A stretch of DNA of 64,000 bases, from NCBI GenBank assembly GCA_052173655.1, contig JBQMYD010000004.1, positions 211,954-275,953 of the forward strand, given 5' to 3'. Positions 18,023 to 25,840 of this stretch are shown here, in pieces. This DNA is from RGIG9060 sp052173655 (GTDB taxonomy: Bacteria; Spirochaetota; Spirochaetia; Treponematales; Treponemataceae). The translations under genes were made by a program, and so were the position numbers. Below the pieces are notes generated by a model, which saw only the letters and a program-made list of their open reading frames with translations, searched no databases and was not told the origin of the DNA. Numbering within the stretch: position 1 is the first letter of the stretch; every line of letters starts with the position of its first letter.

Positions 18023-18583
18023 CATTATTTGTACAGATTTCGCAATCATATTTTATTACAAGAAACGCAGTTATAGCATCTTGAAATGAAAATAGAAGTC
18101 CATTTTTTTTAGCGTTATAAACTGTTTTGCAAGGCAATCCAATCATTTTTTACAAAATTCAGATAATAAACAACCTAGACGAAGAGTACCGGTATATATT
18201 GTCCTCATAAGGTACTTGCAGACAGCTTTAATACCCTTTGTTACAATACATAGTGTCGGTGGAGGAAAAAAAGAGAAAATGAGGGAGTTGTCTTTTTTTT
18301 TTAAATACAGTTGTTACTATAAAAAAATTAACGCTTCATATAAGTTTTAATGATTTGCTGAACAATGTAAATCATTTTCTTGTTCAAAACTCGAATATAT
18401 TGAAAAACTTAAAATTGACAAAAAGAATTTTCTTCTGTGTGAAATTTCTGTTTCCATAACAATACATACAGCAATATTATTTTCCAAAAATATTTTTTGG
18501 AAATTGTGACAGACTTTTTCATTCAGAGGATTTAATCCCCTGGATTTTGCCTCTTAGTTCTTTTACCAACCATAATATGTTTT
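18023..18583. other. Intergenic stretch without an intact gene
   Basis: There is no open frame with a start and ribosome site on either strand. One short minus-strand open stretch (about 18026-18130) reads FSFQDAITAFLVIKYDCEIC, which faintly recalls the C-terminal part of PIN-type toxins. It is too short and start-less to call. The whole segment looks like decayed coding DNA next to methyltransferase remnants. Confidence 0.4.
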
Positions 18584-18664
18584 TTATTTACTGGTATCGA
18601 TAAAGGCTTCTATTTTGAGAGCTTGCTTAATTTTATGCTCTTCGGGGATTTTGAAAAACCATTC
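18584..18664 (-). pseudogene. Short coding remnant just downstream of the cyclase-like gene
   Basis: The minus-strand frame reads EWFFKIPEEHKIKQALKI followed by EAFIDTSK and a stop, with an upstream stop and no start codon. The amino-acid composition looks like real protein, unlike the surrounding noise. I do not recognise the family. It begins 22 bases after the cyclase-like stop and may be what remains of a third operon gene. Confidence 0.3.
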
Positions 18665-18685
18665 AACTTTTGAGACATTTTATCG

Positions 18686-19741
18686 TTATTCATTTCTTAA
18701 AAACCTTTTAGGATTATCCGAAATTTTTAATTCTCCTTTGGAAAATGTAATTGCTATTACATCTGCTTTATGAGGGATATGCTTTCCGGCTTCAATTGTT
18801 TGCTTCTCTCCTTTAAGCCCCATTTTATCTGCTAACTGATCAAAAATAAAAGCACAGATTTTATTATTTTCATTAAAAACAGTATCATAATTAAGTTTTA
18901 TTGCTCCATCAAGCCTAAATAGTTTTGTAAGTAAATCCGAATTAAAATCCAAAGCACCATTAAGCGTTTTAAATAATAAATTTTTGGGATTCTGAGAATT
19001 TCCCAATTCAAGTAATTGGGCAGATATTTTTAAGCATGGATACGGTTTAAGTCCTTCAATTGCCGGAGGATAATGGTTGCTTTTAAAATTCCCATAATGA
19101 ATTTTTGCAATTTCCTCTAAAAAAACTCTTACATCATTAATATCTGAAAAACCAAGTTTAAAGCAATCGCCGATTTCTCCAAAACAAAGATAGTTTCCTC
19201 CTAAAATAGAAAGACTTTGTTTAACGGCATCCCGCAAGCAATCTAAATATTTTTTATAGTTTTCATTGTTTTTATTTTGAATCATCTCAGAATTTGAAAC
19301 ATCAATCAGCATATAAACTATAAATTTTTGTTTGTCCCAAATTGTTATCATCTGTGACAACTGTTTTTCGCGCAAACTTTCTTCATTATCATAGAGCTTT
19401 CGTTTGTCTGGCAATATCCCTTCAATTTTCGCAAATAAATTATCTTCTGTAATCTCTAATAATTCTCCGCATTCTTTACATGAAGAAGATGAAAAATCAT
19501 TATCACAATTGCAATTACTGCATTTGATCTTTACATTTAAATCAGTATTCTTTGCTAAGGAAACAAAGATTTCTTTTGCAAAAGATTTTCGTATACAAAG
19601 CTTTTTTGAAATTAACTGCGGAGTTATGAATCTATCATGTGTATTGCAGAATAAAAGTGTATGTAAAGAGTCCTTCTGATTATCTGCCAGGTCGTCTGGA
19701 TTCTCATTTAGATAATTCAAGAATTTTATAAATGAGAGCAT
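18686..19741 (-). CDS. Winged-helix / zinc-ribbon protein with class III nucleotide-cyclase-like domain
   Basis: The 351-residue soluble protein has three parts. Residues 20-70 look like a winged helix (ITPQLISKKLCIRKSFAKEI). Residues 74-91 are a zinc ribbon (C74, C77, C79, C88, C91). Residues 138-300 match the class III adenylyl/guanylyl cyclase fold: MLIDVSNSE carries Asp147, and after a GG pair (181-182) comes GEIGDCFKLGF with Asp192. These two aspartates sit at the spacing expected for the metal-binding pair, and GDCF resembles GDCY of true cyclases. Arg276 in LLTKLFRLDGAIK may be the transition-state Arg. The substrate-specifying Lys/Asp pair is not obvious. Pycsar cyclases (PycC) share this fold. 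The ATG has AGGAG about 9 bases upstream, inside the overlapping partner gene (38-base overlap). Enzymatic activity is inferred. Confidence 0.65.
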   Translation of the reverse strand: MLSFIKFLNYLNENPDDLADNQKDSLHTLLFCNTHDRFITPQLISKKLCIRKSFAKEIFVSLAKNTDLNVKIKCSNCNCDNDFSSSSCKECGELLEITEDNLFAKIEGILPDKRKLYDNEESLREKQLSQMITIWDKQKFIVYMLIDVSNSEMIQNKNNENYKKYLDCLRDAVKQSLSILGGNYLCFGEIGDCFKLGFSDINDVRVFLEEIAKIHYGNFKSNHYPPAIEGLKPYPCLKISAQLLELGNSQNPKNLLFKTLNGALDFNSDLLTKLFRLDGAIKLNYDTVFNENNKICAFIFDQLADKMGLKGEKQTIEAGKHIPHKADVIAITFSKGELKISDNPKRFLRNE

Positions 19742-20966
19742 CTTGCGCCTCTCCTGAATAATTACTGTTTCTAATGGTCATTTCATTGTTACCATAATCA
19801 AAATCAACTGAGAGCAAGTCCAAGACTTTTCCTTTAAAATTTTCGGCTTTGCTTACAGGCTTTTCGGTATCCTTTGCAACTCTTATAACGACAACATATG
19901 CATGGAAAGCAAGTCTCTCTGAATTTGGTTGAGTAGCCTCAATTTGTTTTATCTGGTTATTTTTCGTATTGTGCTTAGGGTTATGAATAAAGAATTCTTT
20001 TAATGTTCCGTATTGCTCATATTCTTTTTTTGCAGAACTTTCAATTTCTGAACTCCTTTGGTTGTACATTTCAGAAGTAATTCTTTCACTGTACTCGGTT
20101 GTTTGCCTATCTTCCAAATCAATTGTCTGAATTGTAGGAAGTACAAGAATTTCTTTATCAGCAAAGAATGATATTCCATCTAATGATTTTTGAGTTATTA
20201 AAGGATTCTTACCTTGTGATACAGAATCAATGATTTCCTTTTTCGTAGCCTGTGATAATGGCAATGTTGGAATAATTTTATTTAATGCATTTCTATTTGA
20301 ATCTGCAATATTTATTTTTTTACCTTGTTCATCTACTTCAGACTTATCATAGCTTATAGATACAAGTTTCTTATCTATATCAAATGTAATTTTTAAAATT
20401 TTCCTCTTAGGTGACACAACTTTTGCATTTATATATAAAAGTTTCCCAAAAGAAAGTTTTGTTTTTTCAGTTGCAATAGTACCAATAGTTTTCCAAATAT
20501 CTTTATTAAATGAAGCAGATTCTATCTTTGTACTGGAAGTTATATATGAACTTTGAGCATAGATATACGAGATCTTATTATCTTCTTTATTTTTAATTAT
20601 TCCAATATTTTCCCAATCATCGGAAATATCAAAAGAATAATTTTTTTCTGAGAGATCCTTTAAACTCGTTAAATCTTCATTGTTAAAATCTATCGTATAT
20701 AATTCAATTGTTTTTTTTGAATAAATTTCGTAATTTTTATTGAAAAAAGAAAATAATTTTAAATCTTTATCATACTCTACTACTATTTTTAAAATATCTT
20801 CTGCCGATTTATCAATTATTTTCTCAGGTAACTTTTTGATTTCGTTGTCATTTAAATTATTCAAAGCAAATATATATTGCTTTTTATAATCGTTCGCCCA
20901 TTGATAGTGTCCGTCATTTGAAAACACCATCAAAAATTGTTCTTTTAATGAATCTTTATTTGACAT
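19704..20966 (-). CDS. Unknown soluble partner of the cyclase-like protein
   Basis: I do not recognise a family for this 420-residue protein. It has no signal peptide or transmembrane segment and no TIR, nuclease or ATPase motif that I can see. The N-terminal part (1-100) is helical and charged, starting near residue 18 with FSNDGHYQWANDYKKQY. The middle looks beta-rich (KILKITFDIDKKLVSISYD). A charged helix around TTEYSERITSEMYNQRSSEI leads to a C-terminal beta domain with FHAYVVVIRVAKDTEKP and LLSVDFDYGNNEMTIRN. The ATG at 20966 has AGAGGTGAT just upstream, and the predicted transcription start lies between it and an in-frame ATG at 20990. The tight overlap with the cyclase-like gene argues for a joint function, perhaps sensor or effector. 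Confidence 0.6.
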   Translation of the reverse strand: MSNKDSLKEQFLMVFSNDGHYQWANDYKKQYIFALNNLNDNEIKKLPEKIIDKSAEDILKIVVEYDKDLKLFSFFNKNYEIYSKKTIELYTIDFNNEDLTSLKDLSEKNYSFDISDDWENIGIIKNKEDNKISYIYAQSSYITSSTKIESASFNKDIWKTIGTIATEKTKLSFGKLLYINAKVVSPKRKILKITFDIDKKLVSISYDKSEVDEQGKKINIADSNRNALNKIIPTLPLSQATKKEIIDSVSQGKNPLITQKSLDGISFFADKEILVLPTIQTIDLEDRQTTEYSERITSEMYNQRSSEIESSAKKEYEQYGTLKEFFIHNPKHNTKNNQIKQIEATQPNSERLAFHAYVVVIRVAKDTEKPVSKAENFKGKVLDLLSVDFDYGNNEMTIRNSNYSGEAQDALIYKILELSK

Positions 20967-20988
20967 CCTATCACCTCTATCTTTATAC

Positions 20989-21017
20989 ATTATACAGTCA
21001 AAAAGAATTTTGTGTAA
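20989..21017 (-). promoter_or_regulatory. Promoter of the cyclase-like operon
   Basis: On the minus strand: TTACAC (21017-21012), a 17-base spacer, TATAAT (20994-20989). Transcription would start near 20982. That is downstream of the ATG at 20990 and upstream of the ATG at 20966, which supports the shorter start. Confidence 0.55.
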
Positions 21018-21132
21018 GACCTTAATTTCTCAGTTTTTTTTACGTCTTCTGCGATTCTGTTTATTTACCGCAAAATCCTCAAAGGATTCTGTAATGAATT
21101 CTATGTGGGCAACGAATTTTTTCCCCCTCCCT

Positions 21133-21266
21133 ATTTACAATCTTCACTTCTTTTTCGGTTAAACCTTAGAGCGATATACTGTATTGTTTATCTGCTTGTC
21201 AATAATTTCCACCCGTTGTTCCAAAATCTTTTTATCCTCAGCGGAAAATGCTTGTGGCAATTTGCC
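21133..21266 (-). pseudogene. Decayed C-terminal tail of a type II/IIG adenine methyltransferase (copy B)
   Basis: The minus-strand frame reads GKLPQAFSAEDKKILEQ then RVEIIDKQINNTVYR. After a frameshift and a stop comes GLTEKEVKIVN. This is the same extreme C-terminal signature as copy A (IDKQINNTVY ... LYGLTEEEIKIVE) and is better preserved. The upstream part of the enzyme is missing; a stop falls just before GKLP. Nucleotide similarity between the copies is easy to see over about 80 bases, for example the shared run ATCTGCTTGTCAATAATT on the plus strand. Confidence 0.6.
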
Positions 21267-22053
21267 TTGAGTTTATTTGGTCTGTAAGATTGCTGATATA
21301 TGTTCAAAGCGGTTCTGTATTGTCTAATTGGGTAGCTACATTTGCATAAGTTTTATTACAATTAATACTATTATCAAGCAATAGTACTGAATAGAAAATA
21401 AGGTAGATGTTCTGGTTGCTCCTCATTTAAGGAAACTGAAATATGGTATACGTAAGAGCCAATGTATGATTTTACAAATAAATAGTGAAATTATATTTTG
21501 GAACTGGGTATCTCGATTGCAGATGTGTATTACAAAGTAGAAAAGCTTGAAGATGTTTGAAAAGAACTGAACGGAATGTAATGTAATGAACGATACGGTG
21601 CAACAAATAAAAATTTTCAAAACTATACCGCTACGGCGAAAAAGTTTCACCGCCGAAAATACATATTTTCAGACTGTTGTTGCCTCCTGTGCCGAAAAGC
21701 ATTTTCACTTATGTTTTTAAAAGTCGCTTCGTAAATTTATTTATGTGCCGGCACTCGATAAAAACCCTCGGTGAAATGCGACAATTGGCATGTGCAGTTG
21801 TATTAATATCTTGCTGGAATTACGACGGCGATAATTGAATAACGACACAAAGTATATAGTGCAGTTTGCTTTTGTTCGTAAGCACAACATCGTTGAAAAT
21901 TTGTGTTCGGTTATAAAGTAATTGGAATTGTTACAGCAAAGAATGTGTTTGAAAAAGCAATATATGTATTCTCAACTGCCTGATAAACTAATTCTACTAG
22001 GTGATTAATTTTTTTATAGTCAAACTGGTACTTGAGCAGGTTCAGTTTTTTCA
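21267..22053. other. Intergenic stretch without an intact gene
   Basis: No supported gene was found. A plus-strand frame near 21497-21660 reads ELGISIADVYYKVEKLEDV, then after stops ERYGATNKNFQNYTATAKK. It looks like a decayed coding remnant, but I cannot name the family. The segment 21640-21790 is locally richer in G and C, with many CGG/CCG steps, unlike the surroundings. Together with 17886-18664 this suggests an accessory insertion hotspot. Confidence 0.4.
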
Positions 22054-22083
22054 TTGACTTAAAATAAAAAGTATAACTATAAT
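22054..22083 (+). promoter_or_regulatory. Sigma-70 promoter for the acyltransferase gene
   Basis: TTGACT (22054-22059), an 18-base spacer, and TATAAT (22078-22083). Transcription would start near 22090. Confidence 0.65.
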
Positions 22084-22155
22084 GTGATTATAGAAAATCA
22101 GATTTGAATTGAATTAAAAAAGGTGTTTTATATTTTCAACCGGAATAAAATTAAG

Positions 22156-23277
22156 ATGAAAAATATGGAAGTAGCTAGTCAAAAAGAAAATTCTGCACAA
22201 ATATTTTCGGCAGAGACTTCAAAAAGAATTACCAGTTTGCGTTATTTGTTGATAGTTTTAGTTGTGTTTATACATGCAAATTTGGGTGCAGATGATGCAA
22301 TAAATTATTACCATTACGATTTTGTTCAGCCTTACTGGGTTGGGATCGTAAAGAATTTTATTTGTATTATTTTAGGAGGAAGTGCTGTTCCGCTTTTCTT
22401 CTTTTTGGCATCATTCTTGCAATTTTCAAAAAATGATAAATATAAGATCTTATTAAAAAAAAGAAGCAAGTCGGTTTTTCTTCCCTATATCATTTGGACT
22501 TGTATAACAATAATTTTATATTTTATTGCACAATTAATTCCGGAGACTGCACCGTTTTTTCAAAATCCTACAAACATTGTAAAAAATTGGAAAGGTATTG
22601 ATTGGTTAAAAGTTTTTACCTATAACAATTTATCTTCAGATTTAAAAGCCCCGTTTGTATATCAGTTTTGGTTTTTGAGAGAGTTGATGATTTTTATAAT
22701 TTTGTCACCAATTTTAAAGTTTTTATGTGATAAATTTAGCGCTTTGATAGTTGTTCTTGTTTCTGTTGCAGCATTGAAAGGAATTCCTTTGTTTTTTACG
22801 GTATCACCTTCGGCTTTATTTTTTTATCTTGCCGGGTATTATTGTGCAAAATACAAAATAGATTTTTTTAAAATTTCAGACAAAATAAAAATTTATGAAT
22901 ATTTATTTTTGTTCATATTGGTCGTTACGTTTAATATAATTTATGGCGGAAAATATGATTTCGGCTCAATATCAACAATAATTTCCTGCTTATTTTTCTT
23001 AAAGCTTTCTTCGTATTTTATAAGAAACGACAAGATATATTCAACATTAAATTATCTTTCCGGTTATTCTTTTTTCTTGTATGCAATACATACACCATTT
23101 TTGGGCACTGCTATAAATAAAATCACACAAAGAATAATCCCGCTTCATGGAATATTTTGTCTAATTCAATTTTTATTGGCTGCCTTTTTAACAATATTAA
23201 TTGGAACTTTAGCAGGAATTGTTTTGAAAAAGATTTGTTTTCCGTTGTTCTGCTTATTGAATGGCGGAAGAAAATAA
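22156..23277 (+). CDS. Acyltransferase-3 family membrane protein
   Basis: The protein of about 373 residues has roughly ten transmembrane helices. The family opening is present near the N terminus (RITSLRYLLIVLVVFIHAN), with the His of the FIHAN block that acyltransferase-3 enzymes (OafA, OpgC, NodX) need for moving acyl groups onto surface or periplasmic glycans. A conserved FWFLRELM segment follows. The acceptor is unknown. Start choice is uncertain: ATG at 22156, ATG at 22165 and an upstream in-frame GTG at 22123 are possible, and none has a clear ribosome site. It stands alone with its own promoter and terminator next to the accessory island. Confidence 0.82.
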   Translation: MKNMEVASQKENSAQIFSAETSKRITSLRYLLIVLVVFIHANLGADDAINYYHYDFVQPYWVGIVKNFICIILGGSAVPLFFFLASFLQFSKNDKYKILLKKRSKSVFLPYIIWTCITIILYFIAQLIPETAPFFQNPTNIVKNWKGIDWLKVFTYNNLSSDLKAPFVYQFWFLRELMIFIILSPILKFLCDKFSALIVVLVSVAALKGIPLFFTVSPSALFFYLAGYYCAKYKIDFFKISDKIKIYEYLFLFILVVTFNIIYGGKYDFGSISTIISCLFFLKLSSYFIRNDKIYSTLNYLSGYSFFLYAIHTPFLGTAINKITQRIIPLHGIFCLIQFLLAAFLTILIGTLAGIVLKKICFPLFCLLNGGRK

Positions 23278-23326
23278 AATTTAATATAAGATAAAGATGC
23301 AGCACCGTTTTTATTCAAATGTCGCT

Positions 23327-23366
23327 TTGCTACTAAAGAGTCTGTGCTTCTCTAGTAGCAATTTTT
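23327..23366 (+). terminator. Intrinsic terminator of the acyltransferase gene
   Basis: TTGCTACTA (23327-23335) pairs with TAGTAGCAA (23353-23361). The stem extends inward through AGAG/CTCT with a bulge, and TTTTT follows at 23362-23366. Confidence 0.75.
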
Positions 23367-23431
23367 ATGCCAACTTTCCAACTCCTTATACTTTTAAGTC
23401 GAAAATATGCAGTTTTTCTATTAGTTGCTCA

Positions 23432-25429
23432 TTAAAAGTCTGCGATAGCACATGTTAGAAGATCAAGAAACTTTGTGCTCGTAGACATGTTGCCATCCCG
23501 CAAAAAAACAGACCATGATTCCGTACTCCTGTTGTAATTTTGCACTTGCGACGATGACCAATACGACTCCGGCTTAAAGGATGCATCTGCATATGTGTTG
23601 CCGTTCGGTAAATCGTGTATAGCTTTTAGGCTTATATCGATTTTTTCTTTGTTCCTGTATATTGCACACAGTTCCGCAATGGTAGGTATATACCATACAA
23701 GGTTTGAACTGCCAAGCTGTGAGGCATACGTTGTGTTATATGTATTTACCCAGTTAAATGCCGGGTAGTTTTCTGCAACGACGTCATCGGCTGTTCCTGT
23801 AGAATCTATTGACTCGATATGATTCCAGTTATCACTACCGTCCGTGTCTCCTCTAAATGTTGCCGTTCCGGCAGCCCCATCTCCGGTTTTATCAGGCGTA
23901 CAAATAATTTTTTCAAATAATGTAGCATAGCCTTTGCCGGGATTCTTTGCCCATCTGAGATTTTGTTCACTTACATGCAGTGCAAGTATTTTCGGTACTC
24001 CGTATATATCAAATACGATACCGACCGGAGGATTACTCGGATCTATCGATATGTAAGATTCTTTAGCTGTAAGGGTTTTATCCGCAAGTACAATCATTCC
24101 AGTCTCATATGCATCAGAATCTACAACGCTTAATATTTCAGTTTTGCTTACACTGCTGCCGCAGTGTACCGTAATCACAGTATTTCCGGCAACAGATGGG
24201 CATTCTATTTCCGTTGTTGCCTCCGTATTGCTCCAAACCTTAAATTTCGTAAAACTTGCACCGCTTATGCTAAAAGCTTTATTCAGTCCGTTAAAATTTT
24301 TCCCCCTAACTGTTATCGGCAGCATTTTACCTCCGTAACTTGTTCCTACTTTAGGTATCGTTACGCTTGTAATTTCAGGAGCTTCGTACCGCTTTAACGT
24401 CTTGGGGGTGCTTTGTTCCATTCCGTTAAAAAAAAGTTTTATCTTGTATGAGCCGCTTCCTGCCGGTGGTGTAATTTCTTTTTTAAATTCGGTTATATTT
24501 TTTCCCATTTCAGCTTCAACCGTTACCGTACTTTCAGATACCTCATGTCCGTGTGAATCAAACAGTTTAATTTTTGTATCGCGTCGAAGGTCAAGGTTGC
24601 TTCCTTTAACCGTTACGATGACCGGCTCCGTAGCGTTGAATGAAATATTACTTGGATAAACGGATACAGAGTCGACTTTTGCAGGAGGAGTAACTGTAAA
24701 CGATGTCCATATATCGGTAGGAGTTGTATCTTCGTTTATAAAAACCCTGACCCGGTAGGATATCCCCCATTTCGTAAGAGGAGGGGTAGAAGGTATCGGT
24801 GCTTGTACAGTTGCAGTTGCCGTATTGTTCGTTACATCGATGGCTGCCTCTACTTCTTGCTGTGTTTGACTGCCCTCTGTAACCTGTACTATAAGCTTTG
24901 TCAGCTTGTGGAAATATTGCCCTTTTATCGTTGCCGTAATATTTCTGTAGGTTACCGCCGTATCAAGAGTATCAATACGGGTACGATCAAGCTTTATCTC
25001 CGTTATTTTAGGTATTACGATTGCCGTTACGGTTACTTCTGTCGGACTGTTTACGTTTCCGGCATTGTCTTTTGCTTTTAGGATAATTGTGTGCAAGCTT
25101 CCGTCTTCAGGGACGTTCGTAATCTTAAAGTTTGTTTTGTTCTTTGAAAGCGTTTTTTGCTCTACTTGCGTATCATTTTTTTTATGGATAAATTGCAGTT
25201 CCTTAAAGTCCTTGTCAACCGGATTTTGCCATGTTACATTGATTGTTTGATTATCGAAATAATAGGTTGCCATTAATTTTGTTACCGGTGCAGGCGGTGT
25301 TACATCCTTAGGCGGTACATCCTTGGTTTGCGGTTGAACTTGATCAACTATCTGGTTACAACTGAAAAAAAACGCTGTGCTCAATAGTGTAATAAGTAGT
25401 CCGAATACTAAAAAATATTTTTGTTTCAC
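23432..25429 (-). CDS. Lipoprotein with Ig-like/TIG repeats and C-terminal Lcl/DUF1566-type domain
   Basis: The 665-residue exported protein opens with a signal peptide ending in a spirochaete-type lipobox (TAFFFSC). A Pro/Thr-rich linker leads to a fibronectin-III/Ig-like domain (PPAPVTKLMATYYFDNQ ... NVTWQNP), then three IPT/TIG-like beta domains (KITEIKLDRT, KVDSVSVYPSNISF, EITSVTIPKVGTSYGG). The C-terminal 200 residues resemble the Lcl_C/DUF1566 C-type-lectin-like fold: NLVWYIPTIAELCAIYRN, then ESYWSSSQ, SWSVFLRDGN. Related modular lipoproteins are common in Treponema surfaces and may bind host ligands; function here is unproven. I chose GTG at 25429 because AGGAG lies 8 bases upstream. 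Codon use looks more GC-rich than in its neighbours, which suggests transfer. Confidence 0.8.
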   Translation of the reverse strand: MKQKYFLVFGLLITLLSTAFFFSCNQIVDQVQPQTKDVPPKDVTPPAPVTKLMATYYFDNQTINVTWQNPVDKDFKELQFIHKKNDTQVEQKTLSKNKTNFKITNVPEDGSLHTIILKAKDNAGNVNSPTEVTVTAIVIPKITEIKLDRTRIDTLDTAVTYRNITATIKGQYFHKLTKLIVQVTEGSQTQQEVEAAIDVTNNTATATVQAPIPSTPPLTKWGISYRVRVFINEDTTPTDIWTSFTVTPPAKVDSVSVYPSNISFNATEPVIVTVKGSNLDLRRDTKIKLFDSHGHEVSESTVTVEAEMGKNITEFKKEITPPAGSGSYKIKLFFNGMEQSTPKTLKRYEAPEITSVTIPKVGTSYGGKMLPITVRGKNFNGLNKAFSISGASFTKFKVWSNTEATTEIECPSVAGNTVITVHCGSSVSKTEILSVVDSDAYETGMIVLADKTLTAKESYISIDPSNPPVGIVFDIYGVPKILALHVSEQNLRWAKNPGKGYATLFEKIICTPDKTGDGAAGTATFRGDTDGSDNWNHIESIDSTGTADDVVAENYPAFNWVNTYNTTYASQLGSSNLVWYIPTIAELCAIYRNKEKIDISLKAIHDLPNGNTYADASFKPESYWSSSQVQNYNRSTESWSVFLRDGNMSTSTKFLDLLTCAIADF

Positions 25430-25561
25430 TGTTAAAACTCCTGTAAAAACTTTTGTAGTAACTGCCAATTTATGAAAAAATTTTCCAAAGCTTTTATGTG
25501 TGTCAGCTCGGGAATCACGCTAAATTTCACGATGTTTGTCTTGTGCATAAAATTTGCTAAT

Positions 25562-25590
25562 AATATAATGATTATACTAAAGCTTTTCAA
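25562..25590 (-). promoter_or_regulatory. Promoter of the Ig-like lipoprotein gene
   Basis: On the minus strand: TTGAAA (25590-25585), a 17-base spacer, TATATT (25567-25562). It leaves a 5' leader of about 125 bases, in which no other signal was recognised. Between this and the terminator at 25775 nothing else was found. Confidence 0.4.
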
Positions 25591-25774
25591 TACACTGCAT
25601 TGTTCTTTCACGGGAATCAATTTTTGGCTAAAGTATGGAAGACAAAATTGATTTATGCGATACCGAATTTATAAAATCTTTCAGTATGAAAAAATAAAAA
25701 GTTAAAAACAGCGATAAAATTATTGAAAATTTTAATAAAAGCACTGAAAACACCAATCATAACGTTTGATGAGA

Positions 25775-25811
25775 TTAAAAAAAATGCCGTAAGATTTCTC
25801 CTACGGCATTT
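25775..25811 (-). terminator. Intrinsic terminator after dihydroxyacetone kinase
   Basis: Minus-strand hairpin: AAATGCCGTA (25811-25802) pairs with TACGGCATTT (25791-25782), then a T-run at 25781-25777. It ends the glycerol operon. Confidence 0.85.
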
Positions 25812-25840
25812 GTAAACTAAAATCTTATATTGATTTTAAT

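Noticed and set aside
21464..21660. A DUF1016/YhcG-type nuclease remnant on the plus strand
   Set aside because: The resemblance of ILELGISIADVYYKVEKLE to that family is too weak and is interrupted by several stops.
23432..25429. The lectin-like lipoprotein as a target of a diversity-generating retroelement
   Set aside because: No reverse transcriptase or template repeat is in the window and the end of the gene lacks the typical variable-repeat layout, so the claim is kept only as a family resemblance.
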